Of a DNA stretch of 7,312 nucleotides, positions 1 to 6,037 are shown in pieces. Position 1 is the stretch's first letter; every line of letters starts with the position of its first letter. The notes below the pieces were generated by a model. The model saw only the letters and a list, made by a program, of their open reading frames with translations, was not told the DNA's origin and did no database searches. Source of the stretch: DASYSA01 sp036003885. GTDB lineage: Bacteria; Acidobacteriota; Blastocatellia; UBA7656. The stretch covers positions 1 to 7,312 of the forward strand of contig DASYSA010000378.1 in the NCBI GenBank assembly GCA_036003885.1, written 5' to 3'. Made by a program: the position numbers and the translations under genes.

Positions 1-490
1 GCGCGGAAAAGGCAAACACCAGGGAGCCCAGCAGCGAACTTCGTCCCCCTATGCCGATTCCGGCGAGAAACAGATACATGAAGACTGCCGCAAGCATCAG
101 CTCCGCTATTCGCGCAACAGAGTACCCGAGAGGGAGGTCGAGAAAGGTATAGAACAACAGGAACGGTGACATCGTTCGCGTAACGCCGTCAGCGTAGATC
201 GGATGGCCCGCCATCGTGTATGGGTTCCACAACGGCTTTTCGTGATCTCGATAAGTCTGAACAACGAAGTAGTCGCGCGTGATGTAGGTGTCGGTCAAAT
301 CGGTGCGGTTATACTGATAGTCGGATTGCTCGGCAGAATAGCCCCATGGAAGCTGGTTGTTCAGGGCGGCGACATCTATCAGGGTTTCGCCGAGCAGAAA
401 AACACGCCAGAAGAGGACGGCTACGGCGAGGACGATAAAGGCAATGTTTGTAATGTGAGTGCGACTGCTTGTTGGAGATATCAAGCTCAC
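1..490 (-). CDS. YfhO-like polytopic membrane protein, N-terminal part (runs off left edge)
   Basis: About 163 N-terminal codons are visible; the rest lies beyond base 1. A short cytoplasmic head is followed by a clear transmembrane helix at about residues 14-34 (ITNIAFIVLAVAVLFWRVFLL). A long non-cytoplasmic loop then carries 'TDTYITRDYFVVQTYRDHEK' and 'PLWNPYTMAGHPIYAD'. A second and third hydrophobic segment follow near 'AELMLAAVFMYLFLAGIGIG' and 'SSLLGSLVFAFSA'. The loop pattern, with Asp followed by Glu/Lys-PLWNPY-GHP, is what I associate with YfhO-family (GT-C fold) envelope glycosyltransferase-like proteins; that is family knowledge, not a search. The frame is closed upstream by TAA at 515-517. 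GTG at 490 or TTG at 484 could be the start; AAAGGTGA overlaps the GTG and could serve as ribosome site for the TTG. It follows AP-A on the same strand across a repeat-filled gap, so it may be co-transcribed and act on the same envelope glycan. Another GT-C family is possible. Confidence 0.72.
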   Translation of the reverse strand, partial: MSLISPTSSRTHITNIAFIVLAVAVLFWRVFLLGETLIDVAALNNQLPWGYSAEQSDYQYNRTDLTDTYITRDYFVVQTYRDHEKPLWNPYTMAGHPIYADGVTRTMSPFLLFYTFLDLPLGYSVARIAELMLAAVFMYLFLAGIGIGGRSSLLGSLVFAFSA

Positions 491-505
491 CTTTATTGGG
501 CCGCG

Positions 506-644
506 ATCCGCAGATTACGCAGATGACACAGATGAAAAAAAGGACCGTCGAACAATAGAGTGTTCTTCCGTTGTTTCTGCGTCGTCTGCGTAATCTGCGG
601 ATTGTTCTTCCGTAGCTTCTGCGTCATCTGCGCAATCTGCGGAT
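506..644. repeat. 42-bp tandem duplication plus an inverted 27-bp copy
   Basis: Two adjacent 42-bp units, 561-602 and 603-644, start with TGTTCTTCCGT and end with AATCTGCGGAT; I count 4 mismatches between them. The last 27 bases of each unit (576-602 and 618-644) recur in inverted orientation at 506-532, with 2 mismatches against either. Each 27-mer is three 9-base steps beginning TCTGCG. The inverted copy can pair with either tandem copy, giving a long stem with a loop of 43 or 85 bases. The array fills nearly the whole gap between AP-A and the membrane protein, and its last base is the last base of the AP-A stop codon. No T-rich tract follows the stem in the transcribed direction, so it is not a textbook terminator, though an RNA-stability or attenuation role is possible. 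There are no spacers between units, so it is not a CRISPR array. Confidence 0.85.
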
Positions 645-2275
645 CACAGATACCCGAGACTTCGGAGTTTCTCTTCGACCATCTCCTCTTCCGAGTCAGA
701 CAAGCCGGCATCGTCTGTCTTGACTGGTCCTTCAGCGGAATCTCGACGCAGAGGATGACTCGCGCGAAAGTCATCCTCGCACAGCTCTTCAATTACGCGG
801 CCGTCAAGATCGGCGGGCACGGGAAGACCGGCCAGATGCATCAGCGTCGGAACGAGATCATAGACAACGGGGTCGTTCAATGAAGCGGAAGTTCGTATGC
901 ACGGACCTTTGCAGATCAGAATCCCTTGCGGTCGGTGGTCGCCGCTCCACCAGAAGCCGCGAGCCTGGACTTCAGCGGGCGGGTCGCCAAAGCGGGCTTC
1001 TGGATTCCACTGAACGTACAGGTCGCTCGCACGCTCGGTGAATGGTCCCGCATATGCTTCATCTCGACGTACGACTCTCGCGACTGCCGGCACACCGCGA
1101 GGATCGGTCCACGCGCTTAAGCCCTCCGAGATTCGCCCGCAGACCGAATCGTAATCGCTGAAAGGGACGATGCCGGCTGCATTCCGCGCTTCGAGGTTGA
1201 CGTTTATCACGTGGCGCCCAGGCTCGGCATATGCGACTGTACGGCTCCAATCGATCGAGGAATAGAACCCGTCTTTTTCAATGGCTTGAAGCCTCTGCAT
1301 TCGCTCTGCGCCCACGCCGGCTTTGATCTTCTCTCGCAAAGCCGGCGGCAACAGGCTTCGGGCCGCGCGCCGGCCTCCGGCAATGACTGATGCCCGCTTT
1401 TCCGCGCTGCCCTTGCGAGACATGAAGCTGTTGTCTTCGAGCCACGCGGCAAGATGGTACGATGCCTGGGTGTGCGGTCCCATTCCATGATCCGAGATCA
1501 CGTAGACCTGAGTTTGGTCGTCGGTATGAACCAGGAGTCTGGTGATCGCCTCGTCGAGCGCGCGATAAATGGCAAGCAGGGATTTACCGGAGGCCTCGTT
1601 TGAATGTCGATCACTGGATTCAAATTGGCTCCACAGATTATGGCCCGCCCAATCGCTTGCAGTGAAAACAGTCATGAAGAAATCTACCGGATGAGACTCG
1701 AGTAAGAACTCGGCGGCCCCGACCTGCGTCTCGGTCAATTTCAGCCAGGCGCCCGCAGCCTCATCCGCGCGGCCGGCGCTCATCAAATCCCCGAGTCCGT
1801 TCGGGGTGAAGTTGTAGGCGGGAAAGCGGCCAAGCAACTCGGCACGAAGCTCCTTGGGACAGAATGCGCTGTCGTTGAGGGCGGGAGCATCGAGTCCGCT
1901 GATCGCGAAGCCGCCGGCGCTGCACTGAGCGGGATAGGTCATCGGCACGTTCAACAGCCCCGAGGTCAACTCGTGACGTGCGAGATGAGAAGTGATCAAC
2001 TGGCCGGTGCGATCTCCGCCCTTGAAGAAGAGCTGTCGCCCGGTTGCGAAGTCGCGGTCCGAGAAAACGAAGAGACCGTGGCGGCCGGGGTTCAATCCGG
2101 TGAGAATCGAGGTCCACGAGGACGCGCTATGCATGTTGGGGGTTGAGCGCAGAGTGGAGTGCGAGCCTTCGCGCATCAGGCGTGCGAGAGCAGGCAGGTA
2201 TCCGAGATCGGCCCAGGGCTTAACCAGGTCCATCGTAGCGGCATCGAGGCCGATGACCAGAATCTTAGGTTTCAT
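644..2275 (-). CDS. AP-A: AP-superfamily phosphohydrolase/phosphodiesterase (COG3379-like)
   Basis: Predicted 543-residue metal-dependent hydrolase of the alkaline phosphatase superfamily, of the type called predicted phosphohydrolase/phosphomutase. It opens directly on the first core strand with a metal Asp (VIGLDAAT, D11). The nucleophile loop 'SASSWTSILTG' puts Ser50 ten residues before the conserved Gly60, followed by NPGRHG. Remaining metal ligands are visible as SDWAGH (D208, H212), SDHG (D262, H263) and GDHRPQG (H447). The family-typical 'DLDGR' lies near 489-493, and an acidic tail ends in KLRSLGYL. No signal peptide or membrane segment is seen, so it is probably cytosolic. The start is the ATG at 2275, seven bases after the AP-B stop. 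The frame is open further upstream to 2413, but that stretch overlaps AP-B and reads as low-quality Arg-rich sequence. No strong ribosome site is present, which fits translational coupling. It resembles AP-B closely near the N-terminus (LMREGS...LRST), so the two are probably duplicates. The substrate is unknown. Confidence 0.88.
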   Translation of the reverse strand: MKPKILVIGLDAATMDLVKPWADLGYLPALARLMREGSHSTLRSTPNMHSASSWTSILTGLNPGRHGLFVFSDRDFATGRQLFFKGGDRTGQLITSHLARHELTSGLLNVPMTYPAQCSAGGFAISGLDAPALNDSAFCPKELRAELLGRFPAYNFTPNGLGDLMSAGRADEAAGAWLKLTETQVGAAEFLLESHPVDFFMTVFTASDWAGHNLWSQFESSDRHSNEASGKSLLAIYRALDEAITRLLVHTDDQTQVYVISDHGMGPHTQASYHLAAWLEDNSFMSRKGSAEKRASVIAGGRRAARSLLPPALREKIKAGVGAERMQRLQAIEKDGFYSSIDWSRTVAYAEPGRHVINVNLEARNAAGIVPFSDYDSVCGRISEGLSAWTDPRGVPAVARVVRRDEAYAGPFTERASDLYVQWNPEARFGDPPAEVQARGFWWSGDHRPQGILICKGPCIRTSASLNDPVVYDLVPTLMHLAGLPVPADLDGRVIEELCEDDFRASHPLRRDSAEGPVKTDDAGLSDSEEEMVEEKLRSLGYL

Positions 2276-2282
2276 TAAGCGC

Positions 2283-3893
2283 TCACTCGATATAGCCAAG
2301 AGCCCGCAAGCGCTCCCGCAGCTCAGCCTCTTCGCCCGAGGTGTACGCTGGCCCCGCGAATGCCGCGTCCTTCGCTTCGGTCCGGTATGAGCTGCCTTGT
2401 TCCGTTCGCACAACTGGGTCGCTGAAAATCTCTCCCAGCAAGCGGCCGTCCATATCAGTGGTCAGGGGACAACCCAGCGACGCAAGAGCAACCGGACCCA
2501 CATCGCGCAGGTTCGGCTGCAGCTCGAAGTTCGCACCGCTCTCGATCCCCTTCCCCCAGGCGATGAATATGCCATCTCGTGAGTGAGTGCCTGTCGTAGA
2601 GTCCGCGGGAACGATGACTTCACCGTAGCTCGGGCGTTCGTTGTAGACATACTCGTCGCGTCGCGGCACCATCACGAGGTCAGGCAAGCGATCCGCCCCT
2701 CGGCCGTTGAACGCCTCTTCGCGACTCATCACTCGTTCAAAGACCGGCAAGCCATCCGCCGGCGACACAAGCTCCAGGAGCACATTTCGAGCCTCGTCGA
2801 CCACAACCTGGAAATCGCTTTCTCGAACTATGCCATGGCTCTCGCGCCCGTCAAGATTCACCCACACCCCTTTGTCTTGTGCGAAGAATGCTCGAGTGCG
2901 CGACCATTCGATCTCATCGAGAAAGGCGCTTCCATACTGAACCTTTCGATCCAGGACGTTGCCGCTCGAGTCCGTCGTTCCGAGCCGGCGGGCGATCTTC
3001 TGTTTGAGTGTCTTGAACGTGGCCCGACTCCGCCGGGAGCCGGGAGATTTGAATGCCAACAGTCCTCGCTCTGCCAGCAGTTCGTTCACCCGAACCTCGA
3101 ACAGCTCCGAGCAGAAACCGTGATCGGAGACCACGAAAACTCTAGCCTCCCCGGGGAGATCCCCTATCAACCTGCCGACCGATGCGTCCAGCCGTTTGTA
3201 GACTTCGTGTATAAACTCGCGGAACTCAGGCGGTGCTGCGGGATCGTGCCTTGGGTGCCTGGGATCCATATCCGCCCAGAAATCGTGCTGGGCACGATCC
3301 AGGACCGAGAAGACTACCATCAGGAAATCCCACTCTCCTCGTGACATCAAGAATCGCGTTGCACGCTCGTGCATGTCACTTGCTCTCAGGAACTCCTCGG
3401 CACGCGCGTGCTTGTCCGGACTGCGGCCGGGTTCGATGATGTAATCCGGCAACGCGGCAAGGACCTCCTGCTTGAGAGATCCCGGGTAGGTGAAGTCCGA
3501 TGCAAGGCCGGGAGTGAGCATCCCGGTTATCATTTCGCCGGCGAGCGGCTCGGGCGGATAAGTAGTCGGCACGTTGATGACGAGTGAGCGCCCTCCGTGC
3601 CGGCCCAGCAGATCCCACACCGGCCGAGTCATTATGTCTCGGCCGCTCATTGCCCTGACGTTGTAGCTGGAGGGATTCTTGATGAAAGGCGAGAAGACCC
3701 CGTGCATGCCTTCGCTTGTGCCGGTCGTGCAACTCGCCCATCCGGGAAAGCTGTTAGGCAGAATGGTGGATCGAAGCGGCGCACTCGAACCTTCGCGCAT
3801 CAGTCGCGAAAGGACCGGCAACCGGCCGGCTTGCGCAAGCGGTCTGATGATGTCGAACGTCGCTCCGTCCAGTCCGATGATTACTGTCTTCAT
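2283..3893 (-). CDS. AP-B: AP-superfamily phosphohydrolase/phosphodiesterase (COG3379-like)
   Basis: Predicted 536-residue AP-superfamily enzyme with all expected catalytic positions: IIGLDGATFD (metal D9), NSFPGWASCTTG (Ser48 as probable nucleophile, ten residues before Gly58), SVLDRAQH (D199, H203), SDHGF (D257, H258) and TGTHSRDG (H437). The signature MDGRLL lies near 481-486. The tail 'SGEEAELRERLRALGYIE' matches that of AP-A and CysC in style. The Ser48-x-Pro-x-Trp loop is in register with the sulfatase Cys/Ser-x-Pro-x-Arg motif, but the Arg is Trp, so formylglycine sulfatase activity is not supported. The ATG at 3893 has no good ribosome site of its own. It overlaps the TGA of the signal-peptide sORF as ATGA, and one extra C in the preceding CCCC tract would fuse the two into an exported protein of about 562 residues. 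As written, the enzyme would be cytosolic. The substrate is unknown. Confidence 0.88.
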   Translation of the reverse strand: MKTVIIGLDGATFDIIRPLAQAGRLPVLSRLMREGSSAPLRSTILPNSFPGWASCTTGTSEGMHGVFSPFIKNPSSYNVRAMSGRDIMTRPVWDLLGRHGGRSLVINVPTTYPPEPLAGEMITGMLTPGLASDFTYPGSLKQEVLAALPDYIIEPGRSPDKHARAEEFLRASDMHERATRFLMSRGEWDFLMVVFSVLDRAQHDFWADMDPRHPRHDPAAPPEFREFIHEVYKRLDASVGRLIGDLPGEARVFVVSDHGFCSELFEVRVNELLAERGLLAFKSPGSRRSRATFKTLKQKIARRLGTTDSSGNVLDRKVQYGSAFLDEIEWSRTRAFFAQDKGVWVNLDGRESHGIVRESDFQVVVDEARNVLLELVSPADGLPVFERVMSREEAFNGRGADRLPDLVMVPRRDEYVYNERPSYGEVIVPADSTTGTHSRDGIFIAWGKGIESGANFELQPNLRDVGPVALASLGCPLTTDMDGRLLGEIFSDPVVRTEQGSSYRTEAKDAAFAGPAYTSGEEAELRERLRALGYIE

Positions 3894-3970
3894 GGGGTCT
3901 GACTGCTCTGAGCATGAGTTGCTGCAGCGCTCGCAACCAGGATAGCGAAGACACAGACTGCTTTGTGCAT
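3890..3970 (-). CDS. 26-residue signal-peptide-like sORF overlapping the AP-B start
   Basis: This reading frame of 26 codons plus TGA starts MHKAVCVFAILVASAAATHA and then ends with six residues, QSSQTP. The first part is a classic Sec signal peptide: a basic start (HK), a hydrophobic core of about 15 residues and a signal peptidase I-type site (T-H-A before Gln). Six bases upstream of its ATG lies GAGGAG, the best ribosome site in this operon core. Its stop overlaps the AP-B ATG as ATGA, so ribosomes finishing here could restart on AP-B. Three readings are possible: a coupling leader peptide; a tiny secreted peptide; or the true N-terminus of AP-B, split from it by one base in CCCC (3894-3897). 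I favour a link to AP-B because nothing useful remains after cleavage. No family is recognised. Confidence 0.6.
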   Translation of the reverse strand: MHKAVCVFAILVASAAATHAQSSQTP

Positions 3971-3989
3971 TTCCCGCTCCTCTTCTGAG
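3971..3989 (-). promoter_or_regulatory. Strong ribosome binding site for the signal-peptide sORF
   Basis: On the minus strand the sequence reads AGAAGAGGAGCGGGAA directly before the ATG at 3970. GAGGAG with a six-base spacer is close to ideal. It decides in favour of translation starting at 3970 rather than first at the AP-B ATG 77 bases further on, which lacks such a site. It lies in the 37-base gap after the AP-C stop. Confidence 0.7.
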
Positions 3990-4007
3990 AATCGCGCGGC
4001 TTGCGGC

Positions 4008-5345
4008 TCAACCCCGTTTGTACATAGAACGGCCGTCCATACCCTCGGGCACGGCGAGGCCAATCGAATCCAGCAATGTTGGAGCTATATCGGTTATGTG
4101 AGGTTTGTCTTTCCTGAGATCGGTCGCCGGAGCGCTGATGAAGAGCGTCGAGTCATCCTGCGTGTGCATGCCGGTAAAGACCTCGCGATCCATTAACTGT
4201 TGCTTGTTTACCGCGCCCTTCAGGTCGTAGCCATAGACCGACTGCACGCACAGATCGGGGGCCCGATCGATGCACGGCCCGGCAAACAGCTCATCCCGCT
4301 CGTATATTCGTTTCACGATAGAAGCCCGGTCAACGCTGATCTCCGACAGACCCTGCTTGATCTCGTCCAGGATCTGCCTTGAGTCGGATTGCCCCAGCGT
4401 GCCGTTGGGATATCGCCCTTTCATGTTGAGATAAATGCGGCCCGGATCGAGCGCGAAGGCCTGGGAGCCTTCGGCGATGTCTTCGATCGAGCTCGCATTC
4501 TCTTTCAGCTTAAGGTAACCGTGGTCGAGCAGCCAGCGATTCAGATAGACCTGCTGTTTGATCGGCGTGAAACCGTGGTCGCTCATTATCAACAGCGTTT
4601 CGTCGCGCAGCCGATCGGCTATCAGGCCCAGAAAACTGTCCACCTTGATGTAGAACTCTCGAAAAGCTGAGTGATATTTGTGAGACGCATCCTCAATCGA
4701 ATCCATGAAGAAGTGTTGTAAGCGGTCGGTCTCGGTTATGACGCCGATGAACAGGTCCCACTGCTGGTTGTCGAACAGGTCGAGCAGAACCGCGACGCGG
4801 CGCTCGAGCGTCTCGAGCACATCCTCCATCAACGCGTCGTGGGACTGCCTGACCTTTCGCGCGTCGACGTCAATGCGGTAGTCCATCGCTTGCAGCCTGG
4901 GCACAAGATCAGGCGGATAGGTCGCTTTGTTCAGGTCGACGGCGACGAAGCCGGAGATGAGGATTCCGTTCAATGCCTGCGCGGGATAAGTCGAAGGCAC
5001 ATTGATAACCACTGACCGCAGGCCCGCCCGACCGGCAACGTCCCAGAGAGTCTCGCTCTTAATATGGCGTGAGTTGGGAAAATAGATCTTATAGCTATTG
5101 GGTTGCAGGTCGAGAAAGCCATACACTCCGTGCCGGCCCGGATTCGCTCCGGTCATGAACGACGTCCAGGCTACCGAGGAGATGTCGGGAATTGAGGTGT
5201 CCATCTGGAGCAACGATCCACGGCTGGCGATCTCGGCCAGTCGCGGCATTGTGCCGTCCTCGATGAAGCGCCGCGCGAGCGTATATGGAGTTCCATCAAG
5301 TCCGATCAGCACAGCGCGCTTCTTTGAAGCTTTGTCATTTGTCAT
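4008..5345 (-). CDS. AP-C: AP-superfamily phosphohydrolase/phosphodiesterase (COG3379-like), short form
   Basis: Predicted 445-residue AP-superfamily enzyme, about 90-100 residues shorter than its two neighbours. Ten extra residues precede the first core strand, AVLIGLDGTP (metal D17). The nucleophile loop 'SSVAWTSFMTGANPGRHG' places Ser56 ten residues before Gly66. TETDRLQH gives D207 and H211, SDHGF gives D256 and H257, and TGMHTQDD gives H394. The family signature MDGRSM lies at 436-441, and the protein stops five residues later, lacking the acidic 'LGY' tail of AP-A and AP-B. No signal peptide is seen. The ATG at 5345 sits inside a four-copy TGACAAA repeat, ten bases after the cysC stop, with no Shine-Dalgarno sequence, so it probably depends on reinitiation after cysC. 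ATG triplets in the other copies are out of frame. It is the most divergent of the three paralogues, and its substrate is unknown. Confidence 0.88.
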   Translation of the reverse strand: MTNDKASKKRAVLIGLDGTPYTLARRFIEDGTMPRLAEIASRGSLLQMDTSIPDISSVAWTSFMTGANPGRHGVYGFLDLQPNSYKIYFPNSRHIKSETLWDVAGRAGLRSVVINVPSTYPAQALNGILISGFVAVDLNKATYPPDLVPRLQAMDYRIDVDARKVRQSHDALMEDVLETLERRVAVLLDLFDNQQWDLFIGVITETDRLQHFFMDSIEDASHKYHSAFREFYIKVDSFLGLIADRLRDETLLIMSDHGFTPIKQQVYLNRWLLDHGYLKLKENASSIEDIAEGSQAFALDPGRIYLNMKGRYPNGTLGQSDSRQILDEIKQGLSEISVDRASIVKRIYERDELFAGPCIDRAPDLCVQSVYGYDLKGAVNKQQLMDREVFTGMHTQDDSTLFISAPATDLRKDKPHITDIAPTLLDSIGLAVPEGMDGRSMYKRG

Positions 5346-5358
5346 TTGTCATTTGTCA
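5331..5358 (-). repeat. Four perfect tandem TGACAAA heptamers spanning the cysC stop and AP-C start
   Basis: Four exact 7-bp copies (TTTGTCA on the plus strand). The first copy in the transcribed direction supplies the cysC stop codon TGA (5358-5356). The AP-C ATG (5345-5343) is formed across the boundary between copies 2 and 3. The unit length is not a multiple of three, so gain or loss of a copy would move the in-frame start or change the N-terminus. Similar heptamer arrays are common intergenic elements in several bacterial phyla (general knowledge). Confidence 0.9.
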
Positions 5359-5961
5359 CACGTACCCTAGCGCTTCCAGTCTTCGCCTTACTTCCTCCTC
5401 GTCTTCTTCACTGTAGCCCTCGGGTTCAACGGCTACGATCAGCCGCATCTCCTCGAGCCTGGCGAGTATGCGCGCGGCGCTCTGCTCCGGCGTCTCGCGG
5501 TCGGTCCGCACCACCACCTCCGCCGTCAGCGGTTCTTCATAAGGATCATCAACTCCGGTGAAGTTCTTGATCTCTCCCGCCATAGCCTTCTTGTACAGCC
5601 CCTTAACATCGCGTTCCGCCAGGACTTCGATCGGGCAATTTACAAATACCTCGACGAACGAACCTATCTGACTCCGCACTTCGTCTCGGACTTCACGATA
5701 AGGCGAGATAGCCGCGGCTATCGCTATCACATCGTTTCGCGTGAGCAGATTGCATACGAACCCGATCCGTCGGATGTTAGTGTCCCGATCCTCCTTCGAA
5801 AAGCCTAGACCCCTGGACAGATTAGTGCGAATGATGTCCCCGTCGAGCACTTCGACCTTGTGCCCGCGTGACTTCAGCCTGGTCTCAATGATTCGCGCGA
5901 GCGTAGTCTTGCCCGCGCCTGAAAGCCCCGTGAACCAGAGCGTGAACCCCTGTTGTGCCAT
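5356..5961 (-). CDS. cysC: Adenylylsulfate (APS) kinase CysC
   Basis: This 201-residue cytosolic kinase phosphorylates adenylylsulfate (APS) with ATP to give PAPS, the donor for sulfate transfer and for one route of sulfate reduction. Motifs are complete and in order: P-loop GLSGAGKTT (12-20), LDGD (39-42), LGFSKEDRDTNIRRIG (52-67), ISPYR (85-89, containing the Ser that is the phospho-acceptor site in characterised CysC), and KGLYKKAMAGEIKNFTG (120-136) followed by YEEP. Residues 173-201 form an unusual acidic tail, SEEDEEEVRRRLEALGYV, like the tails of AP-A and AP-B. I chose ATG 5961 because GGGGGA lies six bases upstream; an in-frame TTG at 5967 would be almost on top of that site. No ATP sulfurylase or PAPS reductase is visible, so local context favours supplying sulfation rather than cysteine synthesis, but that is inference. 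Confidence 0.95.
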   Translation of the reverse strand: MAQQGFTLWFTGLSGAGKTTLARIIETRLKSRGHKVEVLDGDIIRTNLSRGLGFSKEDRDTNIRRIGFVCNLLTRNDVIAIAAAISPYREVRDEVRSQIGSFVEVFVNCPIEVLAERDVKGLYKKAMAGEIKNFTGVDDPYEEPLTAEVVVRTDRETPEQSAARILARLEEMRLIVAVEPEGYSEEDEEEVRRRLEALGYV

Positions 5962-5994
5962 CCTCAATCCCCCGGAAATAAACTCGGCCCGACA

Positions 5995-6024
5995 ATTCTA
6001 TTAGCAAAGCCGTCAATTGCGCAA
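5995..6024 (-). promoter_or_regulatory. Possible promoter for the cysC-AP operon
   Basis: On the minus strand, TAGAAT (6000-5995) matches the -10 consensus at five of six positions and lies 34 bases before the cysC ATG. The best -35 partner at an acceptable distance is TTGCGC (6024-6019, 18-base spacer), which is weak. The nearby TTGACG is too close to pair with it. It would start transcription just after the large inverted repeat. This is a suggestion from consensus matching only, and the sigma factor is unknown. Confidence 0.25.
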
Positions 6025-6037
6025 AGTTGTGAATATA

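Noticed and set aside
535..541. Run of seven A (T7 on the minus strand) as an intrinsic terminator after AP-A
   Set aside because: It lies in the loop between the inverted copies, with no adjacent GC-rich stem directly before it.
506..644. CRISPR-like repeat array
   Set aside because: The 42-bp units are directly adjacent without spacers, the third copy is inverted and partial, and no cas gene is present.
2276..2413. Longer AP-A start at 2413
   Set aside because: The added 46 residues overlap AP-B coding sequence and are Arg-rich nonsense; the family core strand begins right at the ATG at 2275.
2583..3344. Long open frame on the plus strand (253 codons) opposite AP-B
   Set aside because: It lies fully antisense to a well-supported gene with intact catalytic motifs, has no recognisable domain, and reads as a codon-bias shadow.
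2283..3893. AP-B as a formylglycine sulfatase (S-x-P-x-x in the right register)
   Set aside because: The essential Arg of the C/S-x-P-x-R motif is Trp52, and the paralogues lack even the Pro.
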